From: Lophius americanus
Taxonomy: Eukaryota > Chordata > Actinopteri > Lophiiformes > Lophiidae
Direction: 5' to 3'
NCBI GenBank assembly: GCA_037951165.1
Contig: JBBDHG010000014.1
Location: 9,421,001 to 9,485,000 of the forward strand
DNA length: 64,000 bases
The notes beneath the pieces were generated by a model, which was not told the origin of the DNA, did not search any database, and saw nothing but the letters and a program-made list of their open reading frames with translations. Position numbers and translations under genes: made by a program. Shown here piece by piece: positions 11,399-26,300 of the stretch (positions are counted from its first letter, which is position 1; each line of letters begins with the position of its first letter).

Positions 11399-14300
11399 AT
11401 ATCAGATAACAACAAAAATATGAAGCACAACAATTTTTATTCGAAAAATAATCTGAAAGTCTTCAGGATTGTTGATTATGGGATTTGTCAGAGTTATGGA
11501 ATAATATAACTAAATAATAACATTTTACCGGCCATCAGTTTCTCTATTTAGCTTCTGAATCTTTAGAACTAGGACATGAATAAAAAATACAGCAAATGCA
11601 GGAAATCATAGGATATGCTTATTTGTTACTGCAGTATATACGTTACTGTAAAACATACACTCAGACAACATATACGGATTCCTCACCAAAGCATTCATGT
11701 CTTTGAACCACATTTATGTAAATTTCAATTTATCTTAATTATAACATGCAGCCTCCTGATGATAAGGAAATCTATCTTTGTCAGAATATTTGGCTGAAGG
11801 TGCAGAAAACCACAAGGTTAATGTCATAGTTTCGCTCAATATTTAAATGCTATGACTAAATTTTACCAATGGTTTACCAGTCAGCTGAGGAAATTGGCTT
11901 TATTTGTTAAAGCTTTTCATCTTATTTTAATGCAGATTTCCCTTTTTACATTCGGGATTGGATCGAGTTGTGGTTGAAAGTATCTATCGTTATGAAGAAC
12001 AATTTGAATCCCAAGCAGAACAGTCACAGGGATTCTGTCGCTGTTTAAATTTCTTCCTACACATTCATCCATGTAACAGCCCATCCACACCTGGTTACAC
12101 AAATGCACAGGGCCAAAATAAAAAATTGCAGCCAAGTATACTGGGATGACATCGCAAGGGCTTTACAAGTATGCACAGTCACAACTCTGGTATGTTTTCC
12201 ATCCCAGATGAACATGCAATACTGTGCATGCTGACTGCTTATTGATGGAAAAGAAGGGACAGGGATCAATAAGAAGCGAAGAGCAGCGTCCATTAGATAG
12301 ATCTAGCAGTGCAATGCTACACAGCATTAAAAATGCATAAAGGTTCATTATGGCACCCTACTAGCGGACAGGATGGAGAGGTGTTAAATCTTCTAAAACA
12401 TTTCCATCAAGAGAGCGGGAGAGTTTTAGTAGTGCCTCAGAGTATTAGCTGTCAGTCCTAGCCCACCTTAGTCATTATGAACTCTGACCCATATCACATC
12501 AATAAATCAATGGGAATCAATGGGCTCTATGTGTGATGTAATGGATGGAAGGACTGAATATGAAAAGGGAGGTTGGCCTTGTGTTGAAAACAAACTTGCA
12601 TGTGTATAAACACACAGGCACTGGCTAATATTGACATCCGCACTCACTCAAGTATACACAAATGCAGATCCTTTAATACTGAATAAACACACACACATAT
12701 CTATGGCATTAGTTAAGTGCTTGTTTTAAACTGAAAGGTCACACATTAGAATTTCTCCATTTAGTTTCAGAGAACGAAATAAGAGCTAACACAAGATTAA
12801 CGTTTCTAATGACTGGGTTTTTGGAACAGTCCATTTATAGCGGCTCAAGCCAATTAAATATATTTTGTTGATCATTTTTTGACACAAACCAAAAGACTTA
12901 CTGTGTGCGCAGGGTGAAAGCTGCACTGGTGATGGAGGTAGGCAGGTTGAGTCCTTTTGTGATTTCTCTCCAGATCTTCTTGTTGATTACCTCCACCAGG
13001 CCTCCCTTCTCTGTTACCAGCTTGTACAGCATGTACAGGTCTAGAACTTGCTTGGCCATGATGGGAATACGATTGACTGGGGTTCCTATTAAGGAAAGGA
13101 AACCCATAAACTGAATCAATAATGTATAAATCCTACGGCTAATCAGATTAGCTCAGTGACTTACAATGAATGCTTTGTGGTGGATTCATTTATTACACAA
13201 TGTGTTTCTGTATCACATATGCAAACATTCTTAATATGGACTAACTCTATGGGAAAGGAAAACACAATACAGGCTTTTTCTGTTTTGAGCATCCTTGCTT
13301 AGACACAATGACATCTAACAGAAGCTGTTACAGCTGAAATTATATTTTATGTATTAATTCATTCGCCAAAAAACGGTGACACATGGAATCATTTTGTGAG
13401 TTATAGATACTTATCAAAGCGCTGTCAAAACACTGGTAAGATGAAGGAGGCAGGCTTGTTGTCTGCATGCCTGTTAAATTTGGCTTCAAAACATATTAGC
13501 CCAGTTAAGGCAATCTGGCTTGACCTGGAAAAGGGGATTCACCAACAACAAAAAGCAAAGCGGCTCTAGACTTTTGATACAGATGCATTAATCTTGTCAA
13601 CAGCTTATCTGCAGTGAAGCTTGCAGGCAGCGTGTGCGGCGTATGGGGGGTGGGGGGGTAGACAGTGAGGAAGAAGAAGGGGAAGGTTCGCCGTTTACAA
13701 CAGAATCAAACAGCGCAATGTGCAACAGTGTAAGCATGAGCGGGAGGAGGGGACTGGGGATTGTGACGACCTGCTAATCCATGGGCAGCGGTGGGTGGGG
13801 GGCTCCTAGATACGCAGTATAATGAAGCTTATTTAGAGGATTGTACTAAGTAAATCCACACCCCTCTGCTGTTAGTGCTGGCGGGCCCGATGCAGGGGAG
13901 TCGTACAGATTTGCCCCCACAGCTAATGCCAGCCAATCCTTCAGCCCCTCCACAGGCTGCTCTTAACCTGGAATCAGACTCATTAATGACTTTGTAAAAC
14001 AGCAGTGTGATCGGGCCATGAAGATTAGCCCTAATTCATTTTCTTAAGTTAGCAGCATGTCTTAAAGACATGTGCAAGGGGCCTAAGAGAGCACAAGGAG
14101 CAACATTAGTGAACAGAACAGGGGGGCGTGGCAGCACCATCAGTGTTCTTGTGTGTTTCGTACAAGTGCTTTAGTACTTAATATTGGTTCATCATGGTTA
14201 TAGTGTAGTAAAATACAGATTTGTCCTGACAATTGGAAAATATCATCTGTGTTTGGATGAGGAGAACTGGTTCCCTACACGGGGCTTGGAAAAGCTTATG

Positions 14301-17300
14301 GGGCTAAAACAGAGACAACCATTGTTTGCCATGACTATCACTTCATTCTGCAAGGGGCAATATTGCAATTAAGGGATATGAGCATAATTAGTAAGGATTG
14401 GAGGGGAAAATAATTCACGAACTTAATACTTGGTTGTAAACATACCTATAAAAACATAGATCTGCAAGAAATTAAAAGTACTCTAATAACATCTAGCTGA
14501 GGTTGAGGTAGTAATGCAACACGTACAGTGGAACTAGTTTAATGTGTGCACATGAAATGTAATTCCATCCAATACCAAAAGGTCAGCCATCTTTTTCAAG
14601 TTTATAATGCTCATCTCTATTTGAGTAAATTGATGTTCCAAACTAACATGTGTGTGTGGTTTACTGTAAACCTTGTAAAGAAAAAAACATAAAAAGTCAC
14701 TTTTTAATTAAAGTACCATCCCTTTAAGCACATTAAATATCTGTACATAGCATTCAAAATGACAGTAAAAACTGCAGCCCAGCAAACTGTATGTGGTTAA
14801 TATTTCTTGGCTTACTGCAAGCTAGTTACATGCTGAACTGGGGAAATTATCACCTAATCTCCTGACCTTACAATTAGCTGACTTCCTTTACTTCATTTGA
14901 ATTACCTATTGTCCATCAAAATGAAATAAAAATATTACAATAAGGAACTATCATCTAATGCTATTAAAAATCAGATCTAGACTCCAGTACTCCTTACGTT
15001 GGTAATCTGTTTTTCTACAATGGCAATAATCCACACATAGAAACTTAAATTGTGTCATACATTTAATAGTATGGTTGGTCGCTGTTATCAAATTTGATTT
15101 AATTTTCTACATGTTTGATAAATAATTTTTCAATATAATTTACAATGAAAGTAATATATACACATACATATGTACATAATATATAAACAAATATTGCTAT
15201 ATATAGCAATATTTAACTTTGTATCTAGATTATAGCATATAACATAATAATAACATTGACAACTGAACACTGCATTTTGTTTCTTTACTTTGTAATTCTC
15301 TTTATCAAATCCCCCACAGACCGACTGAAAACAGGGAGAACTCTATTCTGAGGTTGCATAATAAACTAAATGTATTAGGCAGACCTTCCTCTATCTCCCT
15401 GGGCAGCAGCAACATTTCCAGAGCAAGCAGTGGATAAAAGCACTAGCAAGGCTTTGCTGCCAGTGCCTCGTCAGTTATTTAATTCAGTGTTGGACATCGA
15501 TCCTGCATCAAACAATTAGTACAACCAGGGGGGTCAGAGAACAGCCACGGGTTATCAATGGGTGAATTAAACTGCAGGTCAGCAGGAAGCCATGTTTTCA
15601 TACTGGCCTGGACATGAACAATGAGAGCACAACAAATGAGACACAGCAACATTGGCCCCATAGTGACAGACCAGCAGTTAGGTAGGCTTTAATTCAAAGC
15701 ATTTTTTTTTTTCCTCAAAGTTTTACCTATATACTCAGTCAGATATCTATTCTTTTTATATTAACAATTGCATAACCACCCACAACCAGCTAAAAAAAAA
15801 AAAGACCTAGGGGTCAACTGTGGATATGCTTGCAAATCAGACAGCTATCTAGGTTTTGTAAACTTACATTAATTATTAATTAATTAACATCATTAATTAG
15901 ACCACATATGACATCAGTGAGATTTCACTTTTCAACATGGCCCAAACCCATATGAAAACAATGGGAAACAAAATAATTGTCCAAAAATCACATTAGCAAC
16001 ACTTGGCCGGTTAGCCACACAGGTTTCCCCAATTTGGAAGAATCAATGTGCCGCCTTGCCTTTGGTGTCCGACATCTGCCGTTTCCAACCCTGGAGACAT
16101 TTAGCTCTAACAGGTTTAATTGGGCCAGTCCAAAACTTCCCTTTTGATCACAGCACACTCAAAGTACCCTTGAGGTGCACACTCTTCTGCCATTACAATT
16201 GATCTCTTTTAAAACTTATTGCATATTAGAGAAGTCATGATTGAAAACTATGCCATTCACACTACACCATTAAGACATGTAAGTCACAAGTAAGCCGCTA
16301 TTGGGTATTTCATCTCTCCCTAAATCTCTGATTTGTCCTTTTGGCTGCTCTTAGCCAATCAGTAATTGGCTGCAGGCTTCACCTCCCATCATCCTTTGCC
16401 CCGGACTGATTTTTCTCCAGGGACATGGCCATCAGGAGCCTAGTGATTAATGGCACTAAAGGTCAGAGGTCACTCTGGTGGGAAGTGCCACGGCTGAGGG
16501 CCCCTGAACCACTCCCTAAGTCCTTCCTCCAACTTCAACAGTGAGCACCAGAGCCACACGGCTAGTCTTCAAACAGCTAGACTTCACATGATAAGGGGTA
16601 TGGACAGAGGAAAAAAAAAAGTTTGACAGGTATAGGTCTTTCGTGAATAGAACTGGATACTATGAGGGTTACCTTTGATTATCTATGTACATATATTTGA
16701 TATATTTCATACTTGTGATGATTCCCCAGAATGGAAAAAAACTATTTAAACAATTTAAAATCATATTAAATACATTCATACCAATGCATTTATGTAGTAA
16801 AATAAGTAATCAAGTAAAAAACCATTTAGCCCTCCATTAAGAGACAAGATACATTTATCAGCTCATACAAAACTTGTAATAATGACTTGAGTAGGCCCTA
16901 CGCATTAAGTAAAACGAAATAGACTGACGTACGGAGGCAATGTGTCCATTTAAATCAACATGAACGGTTCCCACCTCACGTTCAGCTTTCTATTCCAATG
17001 TGAGCACAAAAAAAGAGAATAAGGTCATTTTATCTGACCCCTGACCTATTTTTAGTAGGAAACAGCTGTTCACATTAAAGGCGCTCTATAATAAATCAAT
17101 CGGGCGCCCTTGACGCCAGTAGTGGTAAATTACATATCGCTGACTTCACATGATTGGCATTCTTTAAATAATTAAGTGACAGAGTGATAGACTTTCAGTG
17201 AACAATACACAGGAAATTCATTTTTACATAGGACAATTTGTTGGTGTGAGGTTTCACAACCATCTACTGTAAAGAAAGAAGGCGATGGAATGCCACATAA

Positions 17301-20300
17301 TCCCATGGTTGCCAGTTGCTTTCATTATGTTGAACAATTTAAAGATTATTCAGCGGAACAATTCCACTCTACTGGACTAAAGGGGTGCAAATACTGCACA
17401 GACAGAACCATAAAAAATAGGGACAAAGCTGGAGAGGGTTTGTTTCTGCCATTAGGAGGGAGGGATGGAAGAATGGATGGAAGTAAAGAAAAAAAGGGGG
17501 AGGTGTAGTAGTTACCCAGCTGGAGAAAGACTGGATTACTGTTGTAAGGAAGGTGTCAGCCAACACAAACAGCCTCTGGCCTCGTGGCAGTATCTAAATC
17601 CTTTCAGAGCACCCACCCACACCTTCCAACCAACGAACAGATCTACGCACCAGTAAACCCAAGCAGAGCTGCTTTTAACTCTCTGAGGTTTTGATCATTT
17701 CCACAGTTCAATTTTATTACTTTAATTTAAATTAATGGTACAACTGTTACTAAGGACCACTAATCCCAAAGCAGATAAATTATTTAACATTATAAACAGG
17801 CAGCAACTAATGCTTATTACCCACACTTTGACAAGTGATCCATTCCTACTCAACAAGATCTGGTTTGTGGCTGTTTTTTCTTGCATTATAACCTTGTATG
17901 TTTTATATAACATATATTACTTCTAATTTTAAATTCAATGTTGCATCGTCAATGTTTAAGTGAAAAAGAAAATTACAGAAGGGAGAATACTTGATTTTCC
18001 AACTTGTAGCGATTTATGTTTTACATTTTATTTGGGAAAATTTTGCTTCGTTTCTAGGTGGTATAACTATATCTACATCCCCCAAAAACCTTCATCAAAA
18101 TGAACAGAGAGACAAAAGGTGGGTTAACATGGACAGCCTTATTCCGATTAGAGTCCGAAAAGACGTCTAATAGGAAAGAAAACGCTGCATATAAACACCC
18201 CATTCCGAATGGAAAAAAACTCTCTGAATTAGATTTAATTCCATTGCAAGGATGTAGACAAAATCGTTTCTGAAAACCTTGCCGATAGCCAGTCACTGCA
18301 GGTAACCGCTTTATCAGAAAGCTTTCTGATATATTATATTTGAACGGTTAGGGGGGCAAAATTCACTTCGGCGCACGTCCTCTTTGTCGAATTCTTCTTC
18401 TGGGCACATGTTGGCACCAAACTCATTGGAAGTGTTATGCCACCTTATGAACGGGAATGTGGATTGTCTGCGCATTTTTGAAAGCATTTCCGATTAGATG
18501 AGACAATGCATGTAAACAGCGGCTCGGAAAAGATCACGGTTCATGTGAACAGGCGACCGACTTGCAATTCGGAAGGTTTAATTCGGAAAGGAGAAAATTG
18601 TCCCATGTAAACCCACCTACTGACAGGAGAGACAAAAGTCTGGACTACACATGGTTGGAGTTTACTTTACGTTGGGTAGCCCCTGACTGTTTAGTTTATA
18701 CATTCGTATGTCAGGGAGGCATATTGTCAGGACCCTGCTGTATGCTGGCGCATGTTTGTTTTATTTTTAATGCATGGTCAGGGACATAAAAGGTAAAAAA
18801 GCCTTGAGTGCAAGGAATTTGCTATCTTTAGTGCAGGCAGAGCCACCACTTGCATGACAGACCAATTCATATCAAGTGTTAAGATATGTCCCCTCCACAT
18901 AAGGGAAGTTAAATGTAACATTACACTACAGATACATAGCTATTCTAAGCATGAAGCTAAAGCCACAGCTGGTAGAGACACAAACAGAGTGATAGTAAAA
19001 AGGGGACTGTTATCCAATACAGTACAAAGGTCGATAATATATATTGATAATATATATATAATATATATACAACAGAGACAAAGGGAGAGAGACAATAGAA
19101 GATAAAAGAGTAAGAAACATGACGAGGACACCATGAAGTCAAAAGATATCCATCTAAAAACACAAAAGCCAATGTATGTTCATGCATGTTCAACATAATC
19201 ATATCACCCAATGATATGATATGCCTATATCAACATTAGTTGATGTAAATGTACTTGTCAGGTAATCAAAAAAAGGATTAACAAATGCAGAATAATGCAA
19301 AGCAAATTTGTATTCTTCATAGGGTGAATTGAATAACAAAGAGAGTATACTTGTCATACCAGTTCAAGTACATATTTAAAATGACTGGAAAATAAAATAT
19401 GCACATTTTAAAAGAAGATATTCAAGTAAGATCTAATAGCAATAGAACGGTATCTTTTGTTATCTCCCTGCAAGTTATTCTTCCTTCTTAGTGAAAGAAC
19501 AAATACTACAGGGATAAAAAGCAAACATCAAATGATGGATCCGTCACTTGAAGGTATATTTACTTAGGAAACAGTGAGAGTAGCTTCTTAGTAAGAATTA
19601 TTACAGTGGGCAGGTAGCCAGTATATTATAGAGCTGTCTTCTGTGAACTGTCAACTGCATCAGCCCGTGGTGTAAAACATCACAAGACTGGCGGGGCTCC
19701 AAACAACAGCCACAAGCTATAAATCTCACTGGGTGCTGTTTTAACACTTGCGAGGCTGCCAGACGGCATGTAATGACACTATTAGAACTTGAATTACATG
19801 ATTAGAAGATTTTCAAGTGCAATTTAGCAGTAAATCTCTATGTTTAAAAGCCCTATACAGTTTTTTTATGCCACTGTTGACTGTATTGTCCAGCCTTAAT
19901 CTTTGAACGATTATGCCTGTAAAGCATGTGTGAACTGAATTTGTGAGCTGAACAAACAGAATTAGAGAAAGGAAGGAAGAGAGAGAGAAACACGACTCCT
20001 TTTCTTTGGGTCATGAAGATGGGTCACCTGGTGAAATAGAGGGGGAGGGGATTGAAAAGGTTGGATGGCGCGAAAAGTGAGATGGTCTCTTCAACTGTAA
20101 CCCAAGTCCTCTAGATCCCCAGAGACCCGGTAGATCAACTGACTAGATCCCAATCAACACAGACTGATATGGAGGCGATAGTGAGATAGATGGATGGATA
20201 GAAAGACGGTTGATGTGTCTTATGCAACATAGTTTGTCACAGTCACTGGTCAAGGCAATATACCACATCATATTTTATGATTCTGACAATGTAAATACAT

Positions 20301-23300
20301 CTAGCAGTGTGTCCAGATTTAGTCCAGTAACCACTAAGCAATACAAACAACAAAGATATTCATAGAAAGTTGTCTATATAATAGACATTGGATGGTAGAA
20401 TGGAGTCTGATACATCTACAACTTATATTTACGGCCCTTTTTCTGTTTTGCTGTAGACAAAAGGCTCTTTTGGACACTGTTTGCAACAGGGACCCTTCTC
20501 GATGACCCCTTTGTTTGTTTACACTAAACAAAAAGTGTGTGGAACAACAACGTTGGGGTGTGTGATTTTAAATAGTTAGCCGACCTTTTCTTCGAGCAAA
20601 AGAACATAAAATAAAATGCATCAATGAATTAAAATAGAATAAACTTTTACAAGACGGCTGATTTTAGCCTCGGTTTGGAGGGTGAGGAGATTGCTACGTC
20701 TCACAAATTTGAAGAAATTTTTTGGTTGATTTTTGAACTAGATGGTAATTAGCTGCCTTTTAGCTCCTTTGGTTTTAGGACACAAAAGCAACATTTGTTC
20801 AAACATCACACCCGGTCTTCCCACTTTTCATTATTAAAGGTGTGCTGTTTGCCTCTATTTCTACCACAACTACCGTCCCAAATGTGGAATAACATTTACC
20901 TTCATTACGTAATCATAACGTTAAGACAGAAGAGTGGGCCAGTATAAAGGCTGCCTTAAACTGAATGTGTAAAAAGGGCCTGGAATGGGAAACTACTATA
21001 ACTATAAATGCATCCAAGCATTAGAAGATGGGTTTACATGGACAGCCTAATTCCAATTCGATTCGGAAAAGACGTCTAATGGGAAAGAAAATGCTGCATG
21101 TAAACAAACATTTTCCAAATTAAATTTCATTCCTTTGCAAGAGGTAGTCAAAATCATTTTGGAAGCCTTTCCGATAACAAGTCCCTGTATGTAAACGCTG
21201 TATTGGAAAGCTTTCTGTTTGAGTTGTACCTGCGCATGCCTAGAGTCGAGCCGTAATGCTCCGCCAAGTTTTTCTCAGTAACGCATTTTATATACGGCGA
21301 CTCCAAAACAGTACCGGTCTGCATCAGAGATTGATTTATTCATTGCATCTTTGAAGTAGTTTAACATATTTGAACGGTTAGATGGGCGTAAAGTCACTTT
21401 CGCGCACGTCCTCTTTGTCATATTCTTCATCTGGGCGCTTGTTGGCGGTCGGCGTAGAGCTCACCAAATCATTATCGCCACCTTATGAACAGGAATGTGG
21501 ATCGTCTGCGCATGTGTGAAAGCGTTTCCGATTACGTGAGTTGATGCGTGTAAACACCGGGTCGAAAAAGATCACAAGTCATCCACCTAGTGTTAAATTT
21601 TTTTTGCCCTGTCATAGATCTCCACCCAGCAGGTATTTGAAAGTAACCAGCCATTATCTAGGAATGTCCGGCTTTTGTTAAGATCTAGTTGACTCGTTGC
21701 GAAACAGCATGCTGCTGATTATTTGAGATGTATTAGACAGAGGCTCGTTCTTTTGTGCGTTTATGGGAGACCAGTATTCTGCGTATTTACTCCATGAATA
21801 TGAGTCATTATCTGTATTGCATTTAATCAACCTAAATAGAAGCCAGATATATAAGTTCAATATCTAAACCAGAAGACTTTGAGTAAAGAACGTAAGGGTT
21901 TAATTGACTTAAATAAAATCAAAAAATTTTTTTTGTTTAACTCAAAAGTTGTCTTTTATGAGTAGATTCCTACATTGCAGTAGAGACAATGTTTGCTATG
22001 GACTTAAAAACAAAAAAACTTTTGTTGTGTTCCCTACAACACAAGTTTAGCAACGTAAAACTTGAAAAATTGTTCAGCAGGCAATGAAAACGTTCAACTT
22101 TGTAAACAAGTTTTAACAGTTCTTCATACCTCTGAGGCCATTATGTAACGAAACTGAATTCATTGCTATTCGGGAATTTCAACACCTGCACCTGAAGGGG
22201 TTAATATAACCTTATTGTGTTTTTCTGTTTTTTCATGTTTCTACTCATACTAAAACAACACCTTAAACCTGTCGCATTACTCAAGCATGAGACATGCCTA
22301 GATTGTGAACAATATTTATCCCACCATTGTTGCACAATTCTAGTAAAGCTTGTTTTTTTGAAAATTTTGTTTTGTTAATGTTAATAAGACGTTAGAAGCA
22401 ATTTAGCAAAACAGTATTTGAAGCTAGCAAATATGCAGAAATATCTGCTCAAAGACATTTTTATAGACTGGCTTTGAAAAGGGCAGTGATCAGAATGAAA
22501 AGTAAGTTTTGAAAAAAATAATTAAATGTATGAGCGAGATTGTGTGTAGTGTGTAGCTGCTTAAATAGAGGGAGGTCAAATATCTTGCAGTGGTTGTAAA
22601 CATGTTTGAGGCCTGTATTTTGAGTTACATTCAGTAAGGAAAAGGTCAATACAATTTTTTTTTCTATCCTTAAGTATTAGCATGAACACATGAAATGGTT
22701 TCCATTCTTTACATAACAATGATAATAATAATGTAATACATGCACTGTTTCTTCCTAAACATATTTGCACAAGGAAAATGTAAATGTATTCTTAAACAAA
22801 AAATAGTTGTAACACATATTATATAGAAAGTGTGTAGAAGCATGTACAGAGACTAATTGTAAGCCATTTTTCTATAATAGTCATCGCTACCACTGCAGAT
22901 CCTTTGTGTTAGCTTGATAGTAACTCAAAAACTCTTTTAAGAATCACTTTCTAATTATACAACCACTGAACAGGAGTGTTTTAGGGAAAGTTTGTTTGTA
23001 TATTTCTTACAGTAGGGGGACCTTTATCTCCAAAATTGTCAGATCATAATTTTTCAACCTTTTGTTCGATTTAGTCCAAATGTGGTGCATATGTATCGAC
23101 TGATGGAGTGTCTTGTTTATTCTAAAAAAAGGGCATAATTTAAAAAAAAGAAATTTGTTATTTTCAAATTTTATATCTAAATAGACCTTTGTGCGAGGAA
23201 AAACTGGGTTGATTTTGGGAAAGTTCTGTTGTATGGTTCTGACACTAGGGGGGGGATTTTTTTCTCTGAAAGTATGTGGCCATAATTTCTCAACTGTTGG

Positions 23301-26300
23301 TCCCATTTACTCCAAATTTGGTGCATTTCAATTGATACAATGAGACCTCTCCTGTATATGTCCTGTTTTACTCTGAGGATTTATAGTTTACTTACTAGGG
23401 GTAGCTTTTAACAAAACACTGTTATTTCCTATATCATTTCCTAACCGTCGATTCGACTTAGTTCAAATTTGGTGCATATCAATCAACCCAGGGAGATCTA
23501 TCTTGGCATTTTTCTCGAGAAGTTCATATTTTACTCACCAGGGGGAGCTTTTTAATGAAAAACAGTGTTTTCCAGACATACCTCAAAAACTGAGTCATGG
23601 ATCATTTTCCAACGTCATATCCCCATAGACAACATTGCGAGGAAGAACTGGATTAATTTAGGGAAAGGTCAGTTGTATATTTCTGAAACTAGGGGTAACT
23701 TTACCTCCAAATGGTTTTGAGCCATTATTTCTCGGACATTGATCCGATTTATTCCAAATTTGGACTAAATATTAATCAACCTGAAATAAAATATAATATA
23801 AACCATATAGATTAACTAATCGTTAATATGTTACTCACTTCAGAGGGATTGCTTGTATAAAGAAGGGGATTGGGGACTTTTCGGGGGATATACACTGGCT
23901 GTCTGGGACGAAAGCAATTTGCTAGTTTGCATTGCTCCTTTAAGTTTTAGGTTAATAGCATGTATTGGATGACTTCTACTCTATGTATATCTGACTGGAA
24001 AATCAAGTGAGAGAACCTCCTGAGAAGTAATCTCTGATCATGGCAGAAATGTCATGAATGTATATGTCATAGTAAAATGACAGAGGTATGTTGCACACCC
24101 AGTAGAGGGAGGGGCTTTGGCACCAACTGATAATTCATGCGATGTGTAAGCTTTTTCCACTAAGGTTTGGTGAAACAGAGGTAAAACAAATCAGGTATGG
24201 ATGAGTTTAAGAGTAATATTAAGAGTGGGCAAAAATATCATTCTAATAACCGATCGATTAATATGACAAGTGATTAACTGACATGTCACGTCTGCAGCTA
24301 TGGTTCAGGCTCAGACAGAGGAGTTGGGAACCACCTTGGCTTTCCTCGAAGTTAATCTGACAGCAAGCAGGATAGCTTCGCATAGTAAATTACCGCGGTA
24401 ACAGTCTCAGAGCTTTACGTATCCCGCTTCCTGGAACGAAGAAACTGGAGAGTTTCTCTCATCTCCGTCTCTTCTGACATGCTCCCAGCTCACCACCATT
24501 GTCTTATCCCGACACTCACTCACATCATACACTGACTGGCCATTTCTTTAATGTGGGCTTAGACAATGAGCAGACTGCACACTAACAGAGAATAGCTAGT
24601 CACGTTCTATCACACGTGTTTAATTAAATTAATTAATTAAATTGCAGCCTTTGAATAATAATAATAATAATGATAATTATAATAATAACGTATCCTTTAT
24701 TGATCACATACAGCCATACACAGTACGGAATGGTAAAATTATTTAACCCATCCCTGATGGAGCACTGGACAGCCCCCTTTGGACAGCCCAGGGTCTCAGT
24801 GTCTTGTTCAACGACCCTACGACAAGTAGACCCTGCTGGGACTGGAACTGCCTACCTACCAATCATCCGATTGTGAGACGGATGCTCTACTCATTGAGGT
24901 ACAGCTGCCCCAATATAATCACATAGTCATGTAATCACAGATTCAGACATCGCAATTGCTGATTGCTATTAAATTAATCGTGCAGCTCCAATATATTTAT
25001 ATTTATATATATACATACAAATACAGATATATATATATACATACAGATACACATATACACATACAGATGTGTTTCAGTTTTGTGGGTCAAACTACAGATT
25101 GGATTTGAGTTGAAATTGTATATTCCCTGTTGAGTTTCAGAAATTATTAGAATGGGAATGGATTGATGATTATAAATTAGAGAATGACAAATTATGGATT
25201 TTTTTCCCCTTAAGCATTGTTGATATTCTGGGCCTATATGGTAAATATATTTATGGTATAAGATGAGCAAAAAAAAATGCCCAGGGCTTCAGCCTATTCC
25301 TTTATCAGTTATTTAATGCGACAAAATCTTTATGAAATAATTGCTGTTTCTCAAAATATATGTTACTAAAATAAAATTATTCATTCACTCAGCATCCAAT
25401 TCTCCCCCTTTCTGCTACTATTTAAGTTGTTTGACACCATCACACGTTGGCTCCAACTCAGCTCGACCATCACCATCAGTTTTCAAAACCCCTGTGCCTC
25501 CACAAAGCCTTAAGATGGTGTATAAATATGTGTTAGTTGACTGGCCAAATGGACTAATGGTTTTAAGTATGAGTAGGTGACAGTGATGTCTTCACTGGCA
25601 GGTGCAATATTGAGGGTGTCCCTCTCCCCTCTAGCAAGCTTTATAACACAGATAACTGCTTCAATCAATGGATACCGTGACTGACGGATAAAGCCATCAG
25701 ATGACGAGCCCCATTTGGGGCCCCGTACCACTGATCAATATGGGAGACATCAGCTGCTACAGGCCAATGAGGAACGATGGTTATGTTGAAACAGGCAGAG
25801 ATCATCTGGGGGTTGTGTACTCATCTTGGAAATTTTCATTTCCATCAATGCTAATTACTTTGGGCTGGTGGATATCGTGACCGTGGGTTGTACAATTCCA
25901 TTTGAAGGATTTTGGTGATTGGTCTCATGAATTAAAATAAGACCAAATATGCTTTTCTTCATAAGTTCGTAAAAAAAATTGAAGCAAACATTTCATTGAC
26001 AAAGAACAGGCAGAAGACAGAAACTGATAAGGAATAGACAAAGGAAAGTCAACATTGAAGCCAAAGAAAAATAATGTTTGATTCTTAGCTTTATCTAATA
26101 ATTTATTCCAAACAAGTAAACACATCACCAAAAATGTCAACTGCCAACAGGCATTGCATTTCATCCCACAAACCAAGCATCTTGTTTTCCATTAAACCCC
26201 TTTGCACTCAGTCCTCCATTAATGTGTGGCTTATGCAATACTGCTGCAGAGCTGCACTGGAAGTGAGCTCAGGGCTATTGTACTGGCGTAGGGCTCCTCT

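Noticed and set aside
23007..23306. 99-codon minus-strand frame over the tandem array
   Set aside because: The frame is not kept between repeat units, so it is not a coding repeat.
23010..23800. CRISPR-like array
   Set aside because: Units are about 148 bp, strongly diverged and without short identical repeats and spacers; eukaryotic context.
24840..24911. Possible tRNA gene on the minus strand
   Set aside because: A/B-box-like words are present but the cloverleaf does not close and a SINE body and tail follow; called as a SINE.
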